NCBI GenBank assembly: GCA_003151275.1
Contig: PLXC01000049.1
Span: forward strand, 1-17,739
DNA length: 17,739 nt
Direction: 5' to 3'
Source: Candidatus Melainabacteria bacterium
GTDB lineage: Bacteria > Cyanobacteriota > Vampirovibrionia > Obscuribacterales > Obscuribacteraceae
The position numbers and the translations under genes were made by a program. The notes under the pieces were generated by a model, which was given only the letters and a program-made list of their open reading frames with translations, ran no database searches and was not told where the DNA came from. The first letter of the stretch is position 1. Every line of letters begins with the position of its first letter. Below are positions 6,509 to 13,805 of the stretch, piece after piece.

Positions 6509-7240
6509 ATGAATCAGATCAGAAGACAACGAACTGAAGACAAAGACGAGCAACAATGCTCGTCAACAGCTAGTGCAGTAAGCCGCAACACACCATTCTC
6601 TCTTGCAGCAGCACAAGAAGCAGAACGAAAGAGGATTGCCCGCGATCTACATGACGTTCTTGGGCAGAACATCGTGGCCTTGCGAATAGGACTCAGTCAA
6701 CTGAAAAACAAAATTCCTTGTGACAGCGCCGCCTTGCCCGGAATCAAGGATCTGGAAGAGTTGACTACTGAGATGGGCAAACAGCTGCATTATCTAACCC
6801 TGGAGCTACGCCCTTCATCGCTGGACGACCTGGGGCTATTTGCCTCAATAGCGGTCTTCGTGGAACACTGGACGGACAGATTTGGAATCAGTGCAGATTT
6901 CCATAATGAGCTCGGCAAAGAATTCAGTCAGGGAAGCCTTATAGAAAGCATGGTCTATCGCATTGTTCAGGAAGCACTTATGAATGTCGCCAAGCACGCA
7001 AGAGCCACTAAAGTCGATGTGATCATAGAAAAGCACAAAGGACAACTGATTGTGCTTATAGAAGATAATGGCTGCGGTTTCAATGCGGATTCCGTGTTGA
7101 ATGACCCAAAAACTTGTTTGGGGCTTCAAGGCATGATCGAACGAGCAAACATGGCTGACGGCAACCTTGAAATTGACTCACAAGAAGGCAATGGCACTAC
7201 GGTGATTTTGAGAATTCCTTACAAGGAAAAACTACAATGA
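6509..7240 (+). CDS. NarX/DegS-type soluble histidine kinase (HisKA_3 + HATPase_c)
   Basis: A 243-aa kinase without membrane segments or a recognisable sensor domain. Residues 1-30 are a polar, probably disordered leader. The HisKA_3 dimerisation helix carries the phospho-acceptor H48 in ERKRIARDLHDVLGQ, followed by the family motif LRPSSLDDLGL at 100-110. The ATPase domain has the N-box QEALMNVAKHA (N159), DNGCGF at 186-191 and GLQGM at 205-209. It is probably an intracellular or partner-activated sensor. The last four bases overlap the start of the response regulator (ATGA at 7237-7240), so the two form a coupled pair. The start is weakly supported by ribosome-binding sequence. The first 30 residues are the least certain part of the protein. 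Confidence 0.92.
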   Translation: MNQIRRQRTEDKDEQQCSSTASAVSRNTPFSLAAAQEAERKRIARDLHDVLGQNIVALRIGLSQLKNKIPCDSAALPGIKDLEELTTEMGKQLHYLTLELRPSSLDDLGLFASIAVFVEHWTDRFGISADFHNELGKEFSQGSLIESMVYRIVQEALMNVAKHARATKVDVIIEKHKGQLIVLIEDNGCGFNADSVLNDPKTCLGLQGMIERANMADGNLEIDSQEGNGTTVILRIPYKEKLQ

Positions 7241-7896
7241 GTGCCCAAATAAGAGTGTTTTTGGCCGACGACCATGTCTGTGTTAGAGACGGCATCAAAG
7301 GGCTGATTAATGCAGAACTAGATATGACGGTGATCGGGGAAGCTGACAATGGAGGCTCCCTTCTGGAGCAATGCAAAAAACTACACCCAGACGTAATCGT
7401 GTTAGACATCTCCATGCCAGGCATGAACGGAGTTGAGATTGCTCGCCAGCTAAAACCTCTGAGTCCCAAGCTTAAGACTTTGGTCCTAACTATTCACGAC
7501 TCTACTGCCTATCTCAGACAAATGCTCGAGGCCGGTGCCGCAGGCTATCTCGTCAAACGGGCAACTACCGAGGAGCTCATTCATGCGATCAGAAGTGTGG
7601 CCAAAGGCGGCACATACATCGATCCTATGCTGGCAGAGAAACTTGCCGCACCTTTGAGGCAAAAAGGCAATGAACGCGAAAGCATCGTTTCCGACAATGA
7701 GTTGAGCGAGCGAGAAAGAGACGTGCTCAAACTGATCGCGCAAGGATACAGTGGCAAGCAAATCGCGGACCATTTGAATGTGGGTCGCAAATCTGTCGAC
7801 ACTTATAAGATGCGCGCAATGGAGAAGCTTGGATTGGATTCAAGAATTGAGATCGTACGTTATGCATCTGGCCAAGGCTGGTTGCAGGATATCTAA
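7237..7896 (+). CDS. NarL/FixJ-family response regulator (receiver + LuxR helix-turn-helix)
   Basis: A 219-aa protein. The receiver at 1-120 has D11/D12, phospho-acceptor D57 (VIVLDISMPGMNG), T85 and K107 (GYLVKR). A linker leads to a LuxR-type DNA-binding domain at about 154-215: LSERERDVLKLIAQGYSGKQ, then the recognition-helix region VGRKSVDTYKMRAMEKLGL. It should act as a dimeric transcription factor activated by the kinase encoded immediately upstream, whose stop it overlaps (ATGA). Its targets are unknown. The divergent serpin promoter and its own operon are natural candidates but nothing in the sequence proves this. Confidence 0.95.
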   Translation: MSAQIRVFLADDHVCVRDGIKGLINAELDMTVIGEADNGGSLLEQCKKLHPDVIVLDISMPGMNGVEIARQLKPLSPKLKTLVLTIHDSTAYLRQMLEAGAAGYLVKRATTEELIHAIRSVAKGGTYIDPMLAEKLAAPLRQKGNERESIVSDNELSERERDVLKLIAQGYSGKQIADHLNVGRKSVDTYKMRAMEKLGLDSRIEIVRYASGQGWLQDI

Positions 7897-7909
7897 TTCA
7901 TGGGTCTAG

Positions 7910-7928
7910 TGTCAGGAAAATCCTGACA
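7910..7928. terminator. Perfect 8-bp hairpin after the response regulator
   Basis: TGTCAGGA-AAA-TCCTGACA starts 13 nt after the stop codon. The position suggests a transcription terminator or 3'-end stabiliser, but no U-tract follows (GGAAGACG), so it is not a canonical intrinsic terminator. Its near-palindromic form could also serve as a protein-binding site. Confidence 0.4.
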
Positions 7929-8137
7929 GGAAGACGACTAATTGCCGACAGGCCGAACCGACTCGAAGCTCGTATGATCTGGTCAGATAGCTCGACTTTT
8001 ATGCTCACGGATTCTCCTTTGGTTTGTAGATAGGAAGCCATGAATTTGGCGGTCCTCACGATCATTGCGAAGAGCAAAAAGATCGAGCTGGCCTTTACCC
8101 AGCTCTCAACGCGTTCTAAAGGACATCGAGCCGGAAT

Positions 8138-8452
8138 ATGGAAGTCCCTGCGAATGCCGATGAAATGGAAATAAAAGGTACGCTGATTATTGAGTCAATA
8201 ACAATGGAAGGCTCACACATCTTTTTTGCTGCCAGCTCCCTTTCATTCGGGCTTCCTGTTTCTTCAGTTTATGAAACCCCTCTACAACACGAATTTGAAC
8301 ATGATTTTGAATTGAGTTGCGACGACGACTTCAGTTTTTTGTTTACAAAACCGATCTGTCTATCCGTTACCATCCATTCAAAATGGGCTGACAGAGCCAC
8401 GATCTGTCCGGTAAGCCTTGCACAGGTGATGAACACCAAGGTTGATGACTGA
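8138..8452 (+). CDS. Hypothetical protein, 104 aa
   Basis: An open frame with ordinary-looking codon use but no family I recognise. The protein is acidic in the middle (HEFEHDFELSCDDDF). It has two hydrophobic strand-like stretches and no helix-turn-helix or transmembrane segment, and three cysteines. The start has only a weak GAG seven bases upstream. A second ATG at codon 10 is also possible. It lies 241 nt after the response regulator and 77 nt before the receiver-like gene at 8530. An overlapping 44-codon frame at 8040-8174 has a better ribosome-binding site, which adds doubt. Real or not, function cannot be stated. Confidence 0.4.
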   Translation: MEVPANADEMEIKGTLIIESITMEGSHIFFAASSLSFGLPVSSVYETPLQHEFEHDFELSCDDDFSFLFTKPICLSVTIHSKWADRATICPVSLAQVMNTKVDD

Positions 8453-8529
8453 TCGACTTACATTGTTCTTCAATAATATAGAACCAATGGAATCCAGCCC
8501 TGTAGCATGCTTGTCTAAGGAACTCGAAG

Positions 8530-8964
8530 ATGACTCAAATCTTGATTCTTGAACAACGACCAGAGCGGATTGCCGAGTTCCGTCGCCTCCTGGAGCCAAA
8601 ATACACGCTCGTATTTGTTGACTCAGTAATGAAAGCAATGCAAGCAGCCAAACTCGGTAGATTCGTTCTTTTCATCTCCGCTCTACATCTTGTTGATGAC
8701 TACTCAGATGACAGCATCTTTGACTTCCTGCGTGCTGTCAAAGCAGATCCAAGAATCAGCTCTGTGCCGTTTTTCTTGTGTTGCATTGGACCAAGCCCAC
8801 TGACCTTGTCTATGGCTGATGCGCTTAAAATAACGGCTCGGGCACTCGGTGCTGATTACTTCGAACTAGTGAGTGCGGACGCTCTCTCTGCTATGCCTGC
8901 GCTCGTGATGCGCGCAGTTGAAACCGGCAAAAAAAGGGGGAAAGGTAATTTTCAAGGTCGTTGA
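8530..8964 (+). CDS. Degenerate (pseudo-)receiver-domain protein
   Basis: A 144-aa protein with the alternating strand-helix pattern of CheY-like receivers: ILILEQR at 4-10, FVLFIS at 45-50, FFLCCIG at 81-87 and ALGADYFEL at 105-113. The catalytic residues are lost. The acidic pair after strand 1 reads EQR, the phospho-aspartate position after strand 3 reads FISALHL with serine or alanine, and the usual lysine near 113 is absent. It should therefore not accept phosphate and may act as a phosphorylation-independent protein-interaction module. AAGGA eight bases before the ATG supports the start. Its 3' end faces the secreted-protein gene, with only 12 nt between the converging stops. The C-terminus is short and basic (TGKKRGKGN). 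Confidence 0.75.
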   Translation: MTQILILEQRPERIAEFRRLLEPKYTLVFVDSVMKAMQAAKLGRFVLFISALHLVDDYSDDSIFDFLRAVKADPRISSVPFFLCCIGPSPLTLSMADALKITARALGADYFELVSADALSAMPALVMRAVETGKKRGKGNFQGR

Positions 8965-8976
8965 TCAATTCGGACT

Positions 8977-9561
8977 TCAACTATGCTTGTGTTTCGGGAT
9001 ACCGTACTTCTTGCGCAAATCATCATCAAGCTTTTTGTTTTTCTTGTCCAAATCTTCCAATTTCTTCTTCTCCAAGAGAAGAGATTGCTTTGTAGCAGGA
9101 GCCTTATGCATCTTATGACATTCGACGAAGACTTGTTGCATTTTGATGAAGTACTGAGTATAGCCCTCTTGTAACTCTCTCGTCTCTGGCAATACTGGCA
9201 GCTTCTTCATCGCAGAAACTGCTGTTTCGTACTTCGAAATCAAATGTGTTGCCAGTGCACCATTTTTTTTCTCAGACTTGGCTCCTGGATTCATTCCCTT
9301 CTCCACCACACCTCTGGATTGCAATTTTTCGCCCAAACTCATTTCTGCATCTCTTCTGATCTGATCATACTGCGCAAACCACTCGCTAACCGATGGTTTG
9401 CGCGTCTGGTGTTTTTCACCCGACAAGGCTAACTTAATCATTGAATGTGCGCTCTTTGCCTCCACTATGCTGCTCATTTGCAGACTAGATATAGCGCAGG
9501 CAGCCGCGACTATCTGAAGGGCTCGGGAAGTTCTAGCACTGCAAATGTTTTGGCCAACCAT
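8977..9561 (-). CDS. Predicted secreted, lysine-rich protein of unknown function
   Basis: A 194-aa protein with an N-terminal signal peptide: basic residues R10/R13, a hydrophobic core at about 14-30 (ALQIVAAACAI), and a plausible signal-peptidase site after A35 (VEA). The mature part is helical and charged. The last 35 residues are very Lys/Leu/Asp-rich (KKKLEDLDKKNKKLDDDL), suggesting a short coiled coil, and the protein ends HKHS. I do not recognise a family. The ATG at 9561 is chosen over a GTG three codons earlier because GAGGTG lies six bases before it and would otherwise be inside the gene. It is likely periplasmic or extracellular. Confidence 0.72.
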   Translation of the reverse strand: MVGQNICSARTSRALQIVAAACAISSLQMSSIVEAKSAHSMIKLALSGEKHQTRKPSVSEWFAQYDQIRRDAEMSLGEKLQSRGVVEKGMNPGAKSEKKNGALATHLISKYETAVSAMKKLPVLPETRELQEGYTQYFIKMQQVFVECHKMHKAPATKQSLLLEKKKLEDLDKKNKKLDDDLRKKYGIPKHKHS

Positions 9562-9736
9562 TCTATTCACCTCATCTTCTCTGGAGCTATAGCTGTGACG
9601 GCACGGTCTCTGCCTCGATACCCGCTGTGCGAAAAATCCTTATCAGACGAATGAAATCCAGAAAATGGAACGCTTCTCCGGCCGAATATAGCAAACGATG
9701 GTGCAATGGATCTGTCTGCCAGTGCATCTGCAATTC

Positions 9737-9895
9737 TCATTTCAAATACTTTGAGAACCAAGCTTTGGTCAGTGCTGCCACTTCCTCGATCGCTCCGGGT
9801 TCTTCAAAAAGATGTGTCGCCCAGCGACTGTTGCCAATGCGGATGTGACTCTTGTTGACGATTGAAAGCACATTGGACTTATCTCCCTTAGGCAT
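9737..9895 (-). CDS. Small hypothetical protein, 52 aa
   Basis: A longer frame exists upstream, but the ATG at 9895 has a strong AAAGGAG eight bases before it, so the short form is preferred. The peptide has a basic N-terminus (MPKGDKSN), a central segment IRIGNSRWATHLFEEPGAIE and a predicted C-terminal helix rich in Ala/Trp/Phe. No signal peptide or membrane span, and no family recognised. It is co-oriented with the secreted protein 176 nt downstream. The ribosome-binding site is the main argument that it is real. Confidence 0.5.
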   Translation of the reverse strand: MPKGDKSNVLSIVNKSHIRIGNSRWATHLFEEPGAIEEVAALTKAWFSKYLK

Positions 9896-9983
9896 TTTCG
9901 TTTTCTCCTTTTTACACAAGCGATTCCAACGTGAGCAAAACTGTTCATCCGCCCCATGTGTGGACACTGAATATAATGCCAAA

Positions 9984-10049
9984 TAAAACGGCCGCAGCCC
10001 CATATTTTTTCAGCTCTTCAGAGAGTTATGCTTGGGTTCGGCCGTTTTA
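9984..10049. repeat. 11-bp inverted repeat with about 44-nt spacer
   Basis: The arms are TAAAACGGCCG (9984-9994) and CGGCCGTTTTA (10039-10049), perfectly complementary. An inner CCC/GGG pairing (9998-10000 with 10034-10036) and a small CTCT/AGAG pairing in the loop could extend the structure. It lies upstream of the 52-aa gene on the minus strand. It may be a cruciform, an untranslated-region structure, or the remnant of a small mobile element. I see no clear target-site duplication. Confidence 0.5.
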
Positions 10050-10410
10050 GAGAAATATTGTATTTATTCTGTCGTTCTCCTGTCTAGTGTTCTGGGCCTT
10101 TGCCTTTTTCTTGGACCCAAGTTTCCTCCCGACACTACTAATCTAGTCAAAAACGAACTTGGTGACATCATCTATTGGATTGATTTCCATGTTTATGGGT
10201 CGAAACTTCGAGCCTATCGAAAACCAAAATTTTGTACCTCTCTCACGCTTGGTTCTATAGCTTGCATCATTCTTTAGGCGGAGATGTAACACTGCTCCTT
10301 TGGTTCAGGATTCAGCCATGCTCTTTCAATATGCTTGAACGCCTCAGGCTTATCCTCGGATTCACTGATATAGTCAACACACAAATGGACCGATCGATAA
10401 TAGGCTGAAA
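10050..10410. other. Intergenic stretch with no convincing gene
   Basis: About 360 bases between the inverted repeat and the CHASE3 kinase. A plus-strand frame from TTG 10032 (81 codons, one hydrophobic segment) has no ribosome-binding site. A minus-strand frame at 10274-10384 (36 codons, starting only with TTG) has a protein-like composition (IERAWLNPEPKEQ) and may be a gene remnant. A -10-like TATAGT at 10369-10374 lies 36 nt before the kinase start but has no matching -35. Confidence 0.5.
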
Positions 10411-11832
10411 ATGGACCTAAGCGTCATTCAAAAAACTGTCAGAGGCCTAATTGCTACAGGAATCTTGTTTCTTGTGGCAGTCCTTGCCATGGGATTTGTA
10501 TCCTACAAACTTTCAGATGTCGACTACTGGACGATTCACACACATAAGGTGATTGAGGAATTAAAAGACTCGCTATCGTCGCTTCAAGACGTTGAGACCG
10601 GTCAGCGTGGTTATCTGTTGACTCACAGACAAGATTTTTTGGAACCGTATAACTCTGGCAGCGCCTCTACTTTCACTCATATAGACGAGATCCAAAGACT
10701 GACTGTAGATAATCCAATCCAGCAGCAGAATGTTGTCGCTTTAAAGGCTATTGCTCGAAAACTAATTGCGAAAGCTAGCGAGATTCTCGAAAAATCCCAG
10801 CAATCTCCTGATGCAGCCGGTCAGCTCATTGCAACGAGCGAAAGCAAGAAACTGATGGATGCCTATCGTGAGCAAATCAAAGTGATGATCGGCAACGAAG
10901 ATAACCTGCTGCAAAAGAGAGTGACCGATTTACGGTTTGCTCAATATGCTACTTGGACAACCACAGCCTGCTTGGCAACATTGGCAATCATGTTACTAAC
11001 CTGGGTTTTTCAAATCACTCGCACCGCAATACAAGAGGAGAAGCGGCGAGTGAGCGAATTAAATACAGAAATAGAGCAACGCAAGCGTATTGAGAAAGCT
11101 CTCAAGGAGACTACTGTAAATTTGGCTAGCTCCAATGCCGATTTGCAGCAGTTCGCGTATGTCGCCTCACATGACTTGCAAGAACCTCTGCGGGCAGTTA
11201 CAGGCTTTTTGACATTGCTTGCTAGCAAGCAGGCTGGCAACTTAGACGCCGACTCGCAAAGATACATCAATCACGCGGTCGAAGGGGCGCACCGTATGCG
11301 GGCGCTAGTCAATGACTTGCTCACATATGCTCGGGTTGAATCGCGTGGCAAAGAACTTGAACCCGTGCAGTTATCAAAAATTCTGGACCGAGTAAAGTTA
11401 GATCTGTCTGCGGCGATTGACGAAAGCGCAGCGGTCATAATCTCGGACGAATTGCCTACGCTGACTGGCGACCCTGCACAACTTGGTCAATTATTTCAAA
11501 ATCTGATTGGCAACGCCATCAAATTTCGCAATTCTCGGGCTCCTGAAATTAGAATAAAGTGCCAACCGCAAAACAACGACTGGCTATTTTCAGTGCAAGA
11601 CAATGGTCGAGGCTTTGATATGGAGCACGCCGAACGTATTTTTGTCATCTTTCAACGCCTGCAAGGGCGCGAACAAGCTAGCGGCACTGGAATCGGTCTG
11701 GCGCTGTGCAAAAAGATCGTAGAACGTCACAATGGAAAAATTTGGGTTGAATCAAAACCGGACCAGGGCTCAACATTTTTTTTCACCCTGCCTCAAGTAC
11801 AAGGAGACGATAAAAACAATGGCAACAATTAA
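10411..11832 (+). CDS. CHASE3 sensor histidine kinase with phytochrome-type kinase core
   Basis: A 473-aa membrane kinase. TM1 spans about 12-33 and TM2 about 180-201. The region between them is a periplasmic CHASE3 domain with its hallmark VETGQRGYLLT at 61-71. A coiled linker (204-245) joins it to a HisKA domain with H254 in YVASHDLQEPLRAV, the form found in Cph1-like and CHASE3 kinases. The ATPase domain has N-box FQNLIGNAIKF (N364/N368), DNGRGF at 397-402 and GTGIGL at 425-430. AGG six bases before the ATG is a modest ribosome-binding site. It overlaps the following Rcp1-like gene by 14 nt. It probably senses an unknown periplasmic or membrane signal and phosphorylates one or both receivers encoded downstream. 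Confidence 0.95.
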   Translation: MDLSVIQKTVRGLIATGILFLVAVLAMGFVSYKLSDVDYWTIHTHKVIEELKDSLSSLQDVETGQRGYLLTHRQDFLEPYNSGSASTFTHIDEIQRLTVDNPIQQQNVVALKAIARKLIAKASEILEKSQQSPDAAGQLIATSESKKLMDAYREQIKVMIGNEDNLLQKRVTDLRFAQYATWTTTACLATLAIMLLTWVFQITRTAIQEEKRRVSELNTEIEQRKRIEKALKETTVNLASSNADLQQFAYVASHDLQEPLRAVTGFLTLLASKQAGNLDADSQRYINHAVEGAHRMRALVNDLLTYARVESRGKELEPVQLSKILDRVKLDLSAAIDESAAVIISDELPTLTGDPAQLGQLFQNLIGNAIKFRNSRAPEIRIKCQPQNNDWLFSVQDNGRGFDMEHAERIFVIFQRLQGREQASGTGIGLALCKKIVERHNGKIWVESKPDQGSTFFFTLPQVQGDDKNNGNN

Positions 11833-12265
11833 ACCGATCAACATACTTATGGCAGAAGACAGTCCGTCAGATGCAGATCTTGCCAGAGAAGCCTTTAAAA
11901 ATGGCAAGCTCATGAATGGACTGTTCATCGTGCCGGATGGAGTCGAAGCAATGGCGTACATGCGCAAGGAAGGCAAGTATGCAAACGAGCCGCGCCCGGA
12001 CATTATCGTCTTGGACCTCAATATGCCGAAGAAAGACGGTCGTCAGGTGTTAGCTGAACTCAAACAAGATCCAGTTTTTAGGCACATACCGGTAGTTATT
12101 TTGACAACATCTGAAGACGAAGCTGACGTAATGAAATCGTACGAACTACAGGCCAGTTGCTACGTTACCAAGCCGATGGATTTCGACAAATTTTTGGAAA
12201 TAGCAAAGCAAATCAAGCAATTCTTTTTTTCAGTCGTCACCTTGCCTCCCAACGCAGAAAAATGA
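11819..12265 (+). CDS. Rcp1-like single-domain response regulator
   Basis: A 148-aa stand-alone receiver with the features of cyanobacterial Rcp1, the partner of phytochrome Cph1: ILMAEDSPSDADLAREAF at 9-26, phospho-acceptor D66 (IIVLDLNMPKKDG), T96/T97 and K118 (YVTKPMDF). No output domain. The frame is open 29 codons further upstream, inside the kinase gene. ATG 11819 is preferred because it begins right before the receiver and has AAGGAG 12 bases upstream. It overlaps the kinase stop by 14 nt and the next receiver by 4 nt. It probably takes phosphate from the CHASE3 kinase and passes the signal by protein contact or phosphorelay. Confidence 0.93.
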   Translation: MATIKPINILMAEDSPSDADLAREAFKNGKLMNGLFIVPDGVEAMAYMRKEGKYANEPRPDIIVLDLNMPKKDGRQVLAELKQDPVFRHIPVVILTTSEDEADVMKSYELQASCYVTKPMDFDKFLEIAKQIKQFFFSVVTLPPNAEK

Positions 12266-12669
12266 AAGGCAAGCCGCTATCCATCTTGCTCATAGAGGAC
12301 AGCCCCACGGATGCACTGCTGTTGAGCGAAAACTTGCAACAAGTGACTGAATTTGCTTTCGACATGGAACATGCTGATGCTCTCGGGACTGGCATACAGA
12401 GGCTGGCGGAGAAGACTTACGACGCGATTATTTTGGACTTGGGATTGCCGGATTCGACTGGCATAAAGACTTTTGAAAGTGTGAAGGCACAAGCAAAGAG
12501 CATTCCCATAATCATTTTGAGCGGAAATAATGACCGTGGTGTGTTAAGAGAAGTGATGAATGCAGGTGCTGACAACTATTTGATCAAAGACTCGGCGGAT
12601 GGGAATCGCATTGCTATCGCGATCTTGTCGGCAATTCGAGACAGGCTGAATAAACAGAAAATCCTTTAG
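12262..12669 (+). CDS. Second single-domain response regulator
   Basis: A 135-aa receiver-only protein: LLIEDSPTDALLL at 9-21, phospho-acceptor D59 (IILDLGLPDSTG), S87 (ILSG) and K109 (LIKDS). It resembles the N-terminal receivers of hybrid regulators that precede GGDEF or PAS-kinase domains, but ends after the receiver at TAG 12669. ATG 12262 overlaps the preceding stop as ATGA. The longer upstream frame is out-of-frame reading of the Rcp1-like gene. Together with its neighbours it forms a one-kinase, two-receiver operon. It may compete for phosphate as a sink, or signal to a separate output protein elsewhere. Confidence 0.93.
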   Translation: MKGKPLSILLIEDSPTDALLLSENLQQVTEFAFDMEHADALGTGIQRLAEKTYDAIILDLGLPDSTGIKTFESVKAQAKSIPIIILSGNNDRGVLREVMNAGADNYLIKDSADGNRIAIAILSAIRDRLNKQKIL

Positions 12670-13065
12670 TCCACGAAAACCAGGATCATGTTAAAGCGAG
12701 CTTGACTATCTTTAACAGTTCTAGTCTGGTATTTCAGTCGCGAGTAAACGATACCATATACGGTGCCCAAAGAATTCCGCCCGAATATTCCAGCCAACCT
12801 ATCGAACGAACCAGCGCATCGGCAAAACCCGGAGCCGGAGAAATCAGGTAGTTGATCTGGATATTTATAGATCATCCTCTCGACTGAAAGCATATCAGCC
12901 AAAAGTAGATGATTTCACTGTTCCCAATGAACGACAATACTGTAGTGAAATAAATTCAGACAGAAACGCAGCTCAAGATGACTGAATTCATTAAGTTAGC
13001 GTTTTGAGCGTCAGATCGCGAATTAGCTGTCACAAGAGTTTTGAATCCTTAAAGGAGAAGAACAA
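12670..13065. other. 396-bp intergenic region upstream of hsp20
   Basis: No convincing gene. A minus-strand frame ending at 12666 starts only with TTG, lacks a ribosome-binding site and is not family-like. An inverted repeat GTTAAAG (12690-12696) / CTTTAAC (12710-12716) with a 13-nt loop follows the receiver gene by 20 nt and may help end that transcript, but has no T-tract. I looked for a CIRCE element and a heat-shock promoter before hsp20 and did not find a credible match. Confidence 0.55.
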
Positions 13066-13578
13066 ATGAAGAACGCAATTACAACTGCAGAAGAAACCAA
13101 ACAAAATGGTGGCGCCATAGCAGTGCCAGTGACAGAAGAACCGCATATTCATTCACTCCAACACGAAGTGAATCGGCTGTTTGATGAATTCAAACATGGC
13201 TTCGGGATGGTTCGCCCGACCAAATGGTTTGAACCAATGAGCCAATTTCATGCAAGAGTGGATATCAAAGACACGGCTAAAGAGCTACTTGTAACCGCCG
13301 AATTGCCCGGAGTCGAGATGAGTGATATCGAGGTTACGGTTACCTCTCAGGGGCTATCAATTCAAGGCGAGAAACGAGCTGAAAAAGAGGAAAAGGAGAA
13401 AGGCTTTTACAGAATGGAACGTAGTTATGGATCATTCTACAGACTGCTTCCTCTGCCTTGCGAAGTTGAGCGTGAAAACGTCAAGGCCAAGTTTAAAGAT
13501 GGGGTGCTCAGCATCACGCTGCCAAAATCCAAAGAGTCCTTGAAAGACCAGCATAAGATCGAAGTCAAAGCAGGTTAG
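13066..13578 (+). CDS. Hsp20/alpha-crystallin small heat-shock protein
   Basis: A 170-aa chaperone of the usual bacterial Hsp20 size. A variable N-terminal arm (1-58) includes the FDEF segment. The alpha-crystallin domain (about 60-155) has ARVDIKDTAKELLVTAELPG, the strand pattern up to FYRMERSYGSFYRLLPLP, and the signature GVLSITLPK at 146-154. The C-terminal IEV at 165-167 is the I-x-I/V motif used for oligomer assembly. It should bind unfolding proteins as an ATP-independent holdase in the cytosol. AAAGGAG eight bases before the ATG is a strong ribosome-binding site. It stands alone, with about 230 bp to the desaturase. Confidence 0.96.
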   Translation: MKNAITTAEETKQNGGAIAVPVTEEPHIHSLQHEVNRLFDEFKHGFGMVRPTKWFEPMSQFHARVDIKDTAKELLVTAELPGVEMSDIEVTVTSQGLSIQGEKRAEKEEKEKGFYRMERSYGSFYRLLPLPCEVERENVKAKFKDGVLSITLPKSKESLKDQHKIEVKAG

Positions 13579-13743
13579 GGTCGTTGATGGAGGGAGAGCG
13601 TACGTTATTCCGACGCATGTTCTTCCTCCAATTGACGATTTGACTTGACGAACACTAGATGAGCCTCCCAGATCCGACAGGATCGAAAACGGCGGCAGTC
13701 CTGACAAGATACCACCAGTGGTGCCATTAATTTTATGGGCACC

Positions 13744-13771
13744 TCATCGTTATCATCCGAATTGACGATGA
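13744..13771. repeat. Inverted repeat upstream of the desaturase
   Basis: The arms TCATCGT (13744-13750) and ACGATGA (13765-13771) flank a 14-nt spacer, 34 nt before the desaturase start. The right arm overlaps the second copy of a 10-nt direct repeat AATTGACGAT (13630-13639 and 13760-13769). Possible operator or RNA hairpin. Chance is not excluded. Confidence 0.3.
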
Positions 13772-13805
13772 CATCGACAATCGCACTTTTCTATAATCTA
13801 CTCAT

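Noticed and set aside
10032..10277. 81-codon plus-strand frame with a hydrophobic stretch
   Set aside because: Starts only with TTG, has no ribosome-binding site, begins inside the inverted repeat, and its sequence does not resemble a protein family.
11732..11818. 29-codon N-terminal extension of the Rcp1-like receiver
   Set aside because: It lies inside the kinase coding region in another frame. The ATG at 11819 begins right before the receiver fold.
12666..12902. 78-codon minus-strand frame after the second receiver
   Set aside because: TTG start without a ribosome-binding site, composition not family-like, and its stop overlaps the receiver stop by chance.
12962..13065. Possible CIRCE or heat-shock operator before hsp20 (TTAGC motifs)
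   Set aside because: Two TTAGC-like words occur in the same orientation, and no TTAGCACTC-N9-GAGTGCTAA inverted repeat is present.
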